Assembly: GCF_000801105.2 (NCBI RefSeq) | Contig: NC_079518.1 | Span: 20,998,800 to 21,062,799 of the forward strand | DNA length: 64,000 nucleotides | Origin: Raphanus sativus | Lineage: Eukaryota; Streptophyta; Magnoliopsida; Brassicales; Brassicaceae | Reading direction: 5' to 3' | Shown: one piece after another, positions 58,249 to 64,000 of the stretch | How the letters are laid out: each line of letters opens with the position of its first letter | How positions within the stretch are numbered: the stretch's first letter is position 1 | Notes under the pieces: generated by a model | Told to the model about the DNA's origin: nothing | What the model saw: the letters and a program-made list of their open reading frames with translations, nothing else | Databases searched by the model: none | Made by a program: the position numbers and the translations under genes

Positions 58249-61200
58249 ATGCCACCAAAGAAAGCTGATATGGAGGTCACCTTGGAGCAGTTTCAACACC
58301 AGACGGATCGGATCTCGCAGATGGAGAAAGATCTGACTCGTATGGCACCGTTGGAACAATCCGTCGCGGTGATCCAAAAGCAACTAGCCGCCATGTACGC
58401 TAGTTGGGAGTTGGAGCAACAGGAGAAGAGCGAAGCCAAACTCAGAGCAAGGGAGCTTGAGAAAGGCAAAGCTCATCAAACCGAAGGCTCTGCTTCCGTT
58501 TCGATGACTGGAGGAAAAGCCGACTTTGACGAGAGGCGAGGATCGTTGACGATGACACCGTCACCGTTCCACGTTTACGATGATGGCTTTTACGGTCACG
58601 GCTCTCCAGGCCATGGACCCGTTCCGTACGAAGAGCAGCGCCTTTGGAGGCACCCACAGCTGACTCGCCGTTTGGAGCTACCGACGTTCGATGGTACGGA
58701 GGCCGAGAACTGGGTGTTACGTGTGGAGGAGTACTTTGATTTGGGAGAGCTGACGGAGGTGGACAAGCTCCGCGCGGTTCGTGTGTGTTTCACCGGTGAG
58801 GCGTTGATGTGGTACCGGTGGGAACGCGGACGCAACCCATTTCGAAACTGGGGTCACCTGAAGTATCGCGTACTTCAACAGTATGCGATGGTGAACGACC
58901 GATCACCGGGGGAGCGTTTGTTGCGACTCCAACAAGGAGGAACGGTTCAAGAGTTTAATCGGGATTTTGTGGGGTTGGCGTCTAACGTCGCGGATATACC
59001 GAATCACGTCTTGGAGATGGCGTATTCTAGCGGGTTACGTTCAAAACTCCGTGCGGGTATGATGATGTTCGATCCTCAAAACCTTGATCAGATGATGAGA
59101 ATGGCGAGAAAGGTTGAGATCTGGCACGAGGAAGACGACGAGTTGGAGGCTCGGCCCACTAAAGCCCATTCCGGGTCAAGCCCAAACACGTCGAAGGCTC
59201 CTAACAAGACTCAGATTCAGGCCCATACCCAGAACCGGCCCAAAAACCAAACAAACCCAACGGTGACGACTCCTACTGGACAGGGGAATCGAGCCACAAA
59301 CAACCACGGCCGATTGAAACCTCCATTCCGGAGACTTACACCGGCGGAGGTGGAGCGGTGGAAGGCTGAAGGGCTTTGCTTCAAGTGTGATGAGAAATTC
59401 CATCCCAATCACCCTTGTGCACAAGCTCAAGTAACGGTGTTGGTGCTTTACCCTAATGGAGTCGAGGAGGAGTTGCTGGATGAACCATGTGAGATAGCGG
59501 AAGCTGACGGCGGGGCTGAAGCTATAGTAGCGGAGGTCTCAATCAATTCCGTCGTCGGAATTGCATCACATAGAACCATCAAACTCAAGGGGAAGATCGA
59601 TACGAAGGAGGTGGTGGTGCTCATTGACAGCGGCGCAACACACAATTTCTTGTCGGAGCGCTTGATACAGGAGATGGGGTTACAAGCGAGCTCCACCGAG
59701 AGATTTGGGGTGCTGGTCGCCGGGGGAGTAAAAGTAAGTGGACAAGGAGTACATCGTGAAGTGGTGTTACAACTACCAACTTGCACTATTCAGTCGAGCT
59801 TCTTGCCGTTGGAACTGGGTATCGCCGACGTGATTCTCGGGGTTCAGTGGCTCGATACGTTGGGGGAGACGCTAGTGAACTGGAAAACGCAAACGATGAA
59901 GTTTTGCGTGGGCAAAGAGTGGGTGACGATTCAGGGTGACTTGAGTTTACACTCTACACAAGTCTCTCTGAAGTCGTTATGGAAGACGATGAGCAACGAG
60001 GATGAGGGAATGCTTGTGGAGTTTGGTAACTTCCAACATGATGGAGTGGCCTTGCCGGTCACTACTCCAGGAGGATGGGACGAGGTTCTGACTCAGTACT
60101 CGTCGGTGTTCGAGGAACCCACTGGCTTACCTCCGTCTCGCGGGAAGGAACACAGTATCACATTGGAGGACGGAGCAAAACCAGTGAGCGTGCGGCCTTT
60201 CCGATACCCGCAGATTCAAAAGGAGGAGATTGAGAAACAGATTTCTACCATGTTAGCAACGGGTATTATTCAAGACAGCAACAGCCCATTCTCTAGTCCG
60301 GTGCTGCTCGTTAAGAAGAAAGATGGAAGCTGGAGATTCTGTGTCGACTACAGGGCTCTGAATCGCGTGACTGTGGCTGACAAGTACCCCATTCCCATGA
60401 TCGATCAGCTCCTCGATGAGTTACACGGTGCAAAGGTCTTCTCTAAACTTGACTTGCGTTCCGGTTATCATCAGATTTTGGTCAAGCCAGAGGATGTTCC
60501 CAAGACTGCATTTCGCACCCATGACGGTCACTACGAGTTCCTCGTCATGCCGTTTGGGCTGTCCAACGCACCCGCTACCTTCCAATCCCTAATGAACCAG
60601 GTGTTTCGTCCATACCTACGCCGCTTTGTCTTGGTTTTCTTTGACGATATCCTTGTGTACAGTCGGACCCCCGAGGAGCACAAGGAGCATCTGTCACTGG
60701 TGTTGGGAATTTTGCACGAGAACCAGCTCTTTGCAAACCGAAAGAAGTGTCAGTTTGGTAGTGGCAGGGTGGAGTATTTGGGCCACATTATTTCGGGAGA
60801 AGGAGTGGCTGTCGATGGTGAGAAGATTAAAGCAATGCTGCAATGGCCAGTACCTAAGAACGTCAAGGAACTACGGGGATTCTTGGGTCTCACTGGGTAC
60901 TACCGCAGGTACGTACGGGATTATGGCAGTATTGCACGACCACTGACAGTTCAGTTGCGAAAGGATCAGTTTGATTGGGGTGAAGAAGCAACAGCAGCTT
61001 TTCAGAAGCTACAGAAGGCGATGACCACAGTGCCCGTTCTTGCAATGCCAAATTTTGAGCTGACATTTGTGGTCGAAGCAGACGCTTCTGGAATTGGATT
61101 GGGGGCTGTCTTAATGCAAAATCAACAACCTCTTGCATTTTTCAGTCAAGCCCTCACGGAGAGACAGAAGCTGAAGTCTGTTTATGAGAGGGAGTTGATG

Positions 61201-62973
61201 GCTATCGTTTTTGCGATCCAGAAGTGGCGCCACTACTTGTTGGGTAGGAAATTTGTAGTCCGTACCGATCAGAAGAGTTTGAAGTATCTGATGGAGCAAA
61301 GGGAGGTCAATTTTGAATACCAAAAGTGGCTCACTAAACTTTTGGGGTTTAATTTTGACATTGTGTACAAACCAGGACTGGAGAATCGTGCTGCAGACGC
61401 ATTGTCCCGAGTTTGTGGGGTGGCGGAGTTGTTTGCAGTCTCTACTACTACGGTCCTGCAGTTGGAGGATCTCGCGAGTGAAGTAGACAAAGATACCGAG
61501 CTCCAGAGAATCATGTCTGAGTGGAAGGAGGACCCTACTAAACATCCTGATTTCTCGGTGGTTCAAGGACGTCTTTTGAGGAAGGGAAAGTTGGTGATTC
61601 CTAAAACTTCAGCCTTAATTGGTGTCATTATGACGGAGTATCATTCGGGGAAAATGGGAGGACACGGAGGAGTGGTGAAGACTCAGAAACGAATTGGGGA
61701 GCTGTTCTTTTGGGAAGGGATGATGACCGATATCAGACGCTTTGTGGCTTCGTGTTCGATCTGTCAACGCCAGAAGTACTCTACTTTGGCTCCTGGTGGG
61801 CTGCTTCAACCGCTACCAGTGCCAGAACAAGTGTGGGAGGACATCTCCATGGATTTTGTGGAGGGACTTCCTCGCTCTCAAGGGAAGAATTCAGTGATGG
61901 TGGTCGTTGATAGACTGACAAAGTTCAGTCACTTTGTGGCTTTAAGTCACCCCTTCTCTGCAACTGATGTCGCCATGGTTTTCATACACGAGGTGGTACG
62001 TTTACATGGGTTTCCTCGTACCATTGTATCTGATAGGGACAAGGTCTTTACGAGTTCCTTTTGGAAGGAGTTGTTTCGACTGTCAGGTACGCGCCTCTGC
62101 TTCAGCACCGCTTATCACCCCCAATCCGACGGTCAGACTGAAGTGACAAACCGAGGAATGGAAACTTACCTGCGCTGTTTTGCTAGTGATAAACCAAAGA
62201 CGTGGCTCCAGTACCTGTCGTGGGCTGAGTTCAGCTATAATTCGGCGTTCCACTCTTCTCTGCAAATGTCACCGTTCAGAGCTCTCTATGGTCGTGATCC
62301 GCCTACTTGGGTGAAGTTCGAGAATGGCTCTACGACTAACGCTGAGCTGGAAGTGCAGCTGCGTGAACGTGATGCAGCGTTGCACTTGCTCAAGGAGCAC
62401 CTCCATAGAGCCCAACAGCTCATGAAGGAGAAGGCAGATAAGCATCGTCGTGAGGTGGAGTTTGCGGTGGGAGATTGGGTGTATGTTAAGCTCCGACCTT
62501 ATCGACAGAGGACCCTGGCAAGGAGATTGAATGAGAAGTTGGCAGCAAGGTTCTATGGCCCGTTTGAGATTGAAGCTCGAGTTGGGAACGTGGCGTATAA
62601 GCTGAAGCTACCAGAGTACTCTAAAATTCACCCTACGTTCCACATTTCCCAACTCAAGAAGGCCATTGGAGAAACTACTGAGACGTTGCCATTACCAACA
62701 CAGCTAAGTCAGGAAGGTGAGTTGCTGGTAGAACCCGAGGAAGTACGAGCTGTGAGGGTTAACAGTGTCTCGGGTCAGAAGGAAGTGTTGATTAAGTGGG
62801 AAGGACTACCAAGCCATGAGTGTACGTGGGAGTGGTCATCTGCTATGGCTAAGCGGTTCCCTAACTTTGACCTTGAGGACAAGGTCAATCTTCAAGGGGA
62901 AGGTATTGATACGTACGACGCCGTACACCCACCTATCTTGTATCAGTACAGGAGAAGGGTCCGGAAGGAATGA
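58249..62973 (+). CDS. Gag-pol polyprotein of the Ty3/gypsy chromovirus
   Basis: 1574 codons from the ATG at 58249; an earlier in-frame ATG at 58210 lies in the LTR and is unlikely to be used. Order: gag with a CCHC knuckle near residue 377 (CX2CX4HX4C); aspartic protease 'DSGATHNF' with catalytic D460; reverse transcriptase with 'FFDDILVYS' (D799, D800); RNase H; integrase with an HHCC zinc region and the D1202 / D1262 / E1298 triad (spacing D-35-E); GPF/GPY-like '[17 protein letters not shown]'. A chromodomain lies near 1500-1545 ('[15 protein letters not shown]'). Chromodomains steer integration toward marked chromatin. No stops or frameshifts occur. The last 22 codons lie inside the 3' LTR. 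Confidence 0.95.
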   Translation: MPPKKADMEVTLEQFQHQTDRISQMEKDLTRMAPLEQSVAVIQKQLAAMYASWELEQQEKSEAKLRARELEKGKAHQTEGSASVSMTGGKADFDERRGSLTMTPSPFHVYDDGFYGHGSPGHGPVPYEEQRLWRHPQLTRRLELPTFDGTEAENWVLRVEEYFDLGELTEVDKLRAVRVCFTGEALMWYRWERGRNPFRNWGHLKYRVLQQYAMVNDRSPGERLLRLQQGGTVQEFNRDFVGLASNVADIPNHVLEMAYSSGLRSKLRAGMMMFDPQNLDQMMRMARKVEIWHEEDDELEARPTKAHSGSSPNTSKAPNKTQIQAHTQNRPKNQTNPTVTTPTGQGNRATNNHGRLKPPFRRLTPAEVERWKAEGLCFKCDEKFHPNHPCAQAQVTVLVLYPNGVEEELLDEPCEIAEADGGAEAIVAEVSINSVVGIASHRTIKLKGKIDTKEVVVLIDSGATHNFLSERLIQEMGLQASSTERFGVLVAGGVKVSGQGVHREVVLQLPTCTIQSSFLPLELGIADVILGVQWLDTLGETLVNWKTQTMKFCVGKEWVTIQGDLSLHSTQVSLKSLWKTMSNEDEGMLVEFGNFQHDGVALPVTTPGGWDEVLTQYSSVFEEPTGLPPSRGKEHSITLEDGAKPVSVRPFRYPQIQKEEIEKQISTMLATGIIQDSNSPFSSPVLLVKKKDGSWRFCVDYRALNRVTVADKYPIPMIDQLLDELHGAKVFSKLDLRSGYHQILVKPEDVPKTAFRTHDGHYEFLVMPFGLSNAPATFQSLMNQVFRPYLRRFVLVFFDDILVYSRTPEEHKEHLSLVLGILHENQLFANRKKCQFGSGRVEYLGHIISGEGVAVDGEKIKAMLQWPVPKNVKELRGFLGLTGYYRRYVRDYGSIARPLTVQLRKDQFDWGEEATAAFQKLQKAMTTVPVLAMPNFELTFVVEADASGIGLGAVLMQNQQPLAFFSQALTERQKLKSVYERELMAIVFAIQKWRHYLLGRKFVVRTDQKSLKYLMEQREVNFEYQKWLTKLLGFNFDIVYKPGLENRAADALSRVCGVAELFAVSTTTVLQLEDLASEVDKDTELQRIMSEWKEDPTKHPDFSVVQGRLLRKGKLVIPKTSALIGVIMTEYHSGKMGGHGGVVKTQKRIGELFFWEGMMTDIRRFVASCSICQRQKYSTLAPGGLLQPLPVPEQVWEDISMDFVEGLPRSQGKNSVMVVVDRLTKFSHFVALSHPFSATDVAMVFIHEVVRLHGFPRTIVSDRDKVFTSSFWKELFRLSGTRLCFSTAYHPQSDGQTEVTNRGMETYLRCFASDKPKTWLQYLSWAEFSYNSAFHSSLQMSPFRALYGRDPPTWVKFENGSTTNAELEVQLRERDAALHLLKEHLHRAQQLMKEKADKHRREVEFAVGDWVYVKLRPYRQRTLARRLNEKLAARFYGPFEIEARVGNVAYKLKLPEYSKIHPTFHISQLKKAIGETTETLPLPTQLSQEGELLVEPEEVRAVRVNSVSGQKEVLIKWEGLPSHECTWEWSSAMAKRFPNFDLEDKVNLQGEGIDTYDAVHPPILYQYRRRVRKE

Positions 62974-63302
62974 GAGCAGAAGTCTTACAGGCCCACGAGG
63001 AGTGTACGCTGTGGGTCTTTCGTAGGAGAATAATGAATAACGGTCTTGCTGACTCACCGACAGGCCATGTGCATCCGTTAGTCACAGAGGTTACATGACG
63101 GCGTCAGCAACAACCTTGGAGGAGAATAAAGGAGAGTGAGGGAAGCGTAGCATCTTTTTATCAAGTATTTTGTCCAGTAGTTCTTAAAGGAGAGGAGAGA
63201 CTCCAAAGAAAAACTCATTGTATTTGCAACTTTATCTATAAAACTTGGGATTTATCTTGAATCGAGTCTTTTTTACAAGTTTGCTACATCTAAAGTGTAT
63301 CA
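62907..63302 (+). repeat. 3' LTR of the Ty3/gypsy element
   Basis: 396 bp, TGATAC...GTATCA. The polyprotein frame reads into it and stops at 62973. Confidence 0.95.
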
Positions 63303-63307
63303 TCATC

Positions 63308-64000
63308 TTTGGTTTGGATGATGCAGAACAAGTAAGAGAAAGCAATTTTGACCAAGTAGATGATAAATACAGTATGTCCTATGTTAAGTTCTTGAACCAA
63401 ATACTATTACTCTAGCCTACCTTTTTCCCAGTTACTCGGGCTTGATGCCATATTTGTTTAGTATTGAAAGTTTTGCTTGACATCCACGGCTTCTACTCTG
63501 CTCTCTTATTGTATAAATGCAAAACCTGCTCAATATGGTTCAGAGTGACATTCTATGATGCTTAAGAATTGCATCCACTGCAGTCTTTTTGTTGTGTGTG
63601 ACAAAATGGCATCCACGTCTATCCACAGTACCATTTTTCTGTAGGTAGAGCTATCTATGCATCTCCCACATGTTTGCAAGGGTTAGGTATGAAACTCTGC
63701 AACTTGTAAGTTTTTAGTTTCGGTAGATACAGTAATGAAGAAAACGAAAACCTTAAAGAATGATTGAATACCAGCTTGGGAAGAGGTTTTGGAGTTTCCA
63801 TTACAAGTTCCAAAGCTTACTCTTCGGGAAATAGAGGTACTTGACTATATGACATTTCAGAGAATGACGATTTTGGAATATCTTGGACTCGTGAGGCTTG
63901 TGCGTTTTGTAAGTATGTTTTTCAGTTTTGAGCACTTGTTCCCGATATATCTAAGTAACCATGTTCTGGCCTAATCAAACATGGTGACACTTGAGATAAG
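63308..64000. other. Host DNA downstream of the chromovirus, no firm gene
   Basis: A moderately GC-rich stretch near 63770-63920 encodes 'FPLQVPKLTLREIEVLDYMT' on the plus strand, followed by a GT donor-like site. It may be part of an exon of a gene running off the window or a fragment. I do not recognise it. Confidence 0.35.

Larger units (their letters stand above)
57821..63302 (+). mobile_element. Intact Ty3/gypsy chromovirus, 5482 bp
   Basis: The LTRs are 57821-58217 (397 bp) and 62907-63302 (396 bp). They begin TGATAC, end GTATCA and differ at about two positions. The target duplication is TCATC (57816-57820 and 63303-63307). A primer site TGGTATCAGAGC (58221-58232, initiator Met) follows the 5' LTR after three bases, and a purine tract AAGGGGAAGG precedes the 3' LTR. 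One uninterrupted gag-pol frame fills the interior. Short length, short LTRs and a C-terminal chromodomain suggest a Reina-type chromovirus. The element could still be active. It sits 190 bp downstream of UNE16 in the same orientation. Confidence 0.95.

Overview
The window looks like a chromosome arm segment from a Brassica-type crucifer. It has intron-bearing plant genes, plant transposon families and AT-rich intergenic DNA. Five host genes look intact: an AMT1;1 ammonium transporter (about 15.0-16.5 kb, minus), a GeBP/STKL-type DNA-binding protein (41.2-42.2 kb, plus), an ESB1-type dirigent protein (43.2-43.9 kb, plus), a nine-exon chloroplast GDT1/UPF0016 manganese transporter (44.2-46.2 kb, minus) and a six-exon MYB-CC regulator like UNE16 (56.2-57.6 kb, plus). 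From memory, four of these match the Arabidopsis neighbourhood At4g13510 - At4g13580 - At4g13590 - At4g13640. The intervening Arabidopsis genes are not seen, which fits post-polyploidy gene loss plus transposon growth.

The rest is mostly layered mobile DNA, and many insertions can be delimited by target-site duplications (TSDs). At 0.1-8.1 kb an old copia gag relic is split by a very young, minus-oriented, non-autonomous copia element (LTRs 239/240 identical, TSD AATTT). That element keeps gag and an RNase H tail, and its other internal DNA is rich in short hairpins. At 9-14 kb there is a probable large inverted-repeat transposon built of GAAGACTTCC-type repeats, holding a 1.1 kb CACTA element. 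A small hAT element and a tRNA-derived SINE flank AMT1;1. Three Helitrons follow: a near-identical pair (17.9-19.5 and 19.7-21.4 kb) and one of 3.4 kb carrying exon-like fragments (22.5-25.9 kb).

At 27.5-37.7 kb there is a family of MULE-like elements, three with perfect 9-bp TSDs. One carries a broken piece of a 20S proteasome beta-3 gene (PBC). A 2.4 kb hAT-type element with an 8-bp TSD (38.5-40.9 kb) contains a (GA)87 microsatellite. Further right are a 1.7 kb solo LTR, a CACTA end, a small hAT-like element, outward-facing Helitron ends (one only 140 bp upstream of the UNE16 start codon) and an intact Ty3/gypsy chromovirus 190 bp downstream of UNE16.

Two patterns stand out that no standard feature type covers. 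One is a 48-bp-period array of hairpins in the young copia leader, whose stems change sequence while still pairing. The other is a set of at least eight tiny 14-25 bp oligo(A)/(T) insertions flanked by 10-16 bp duplications, which look like extremely 5'-truncated retroposons.
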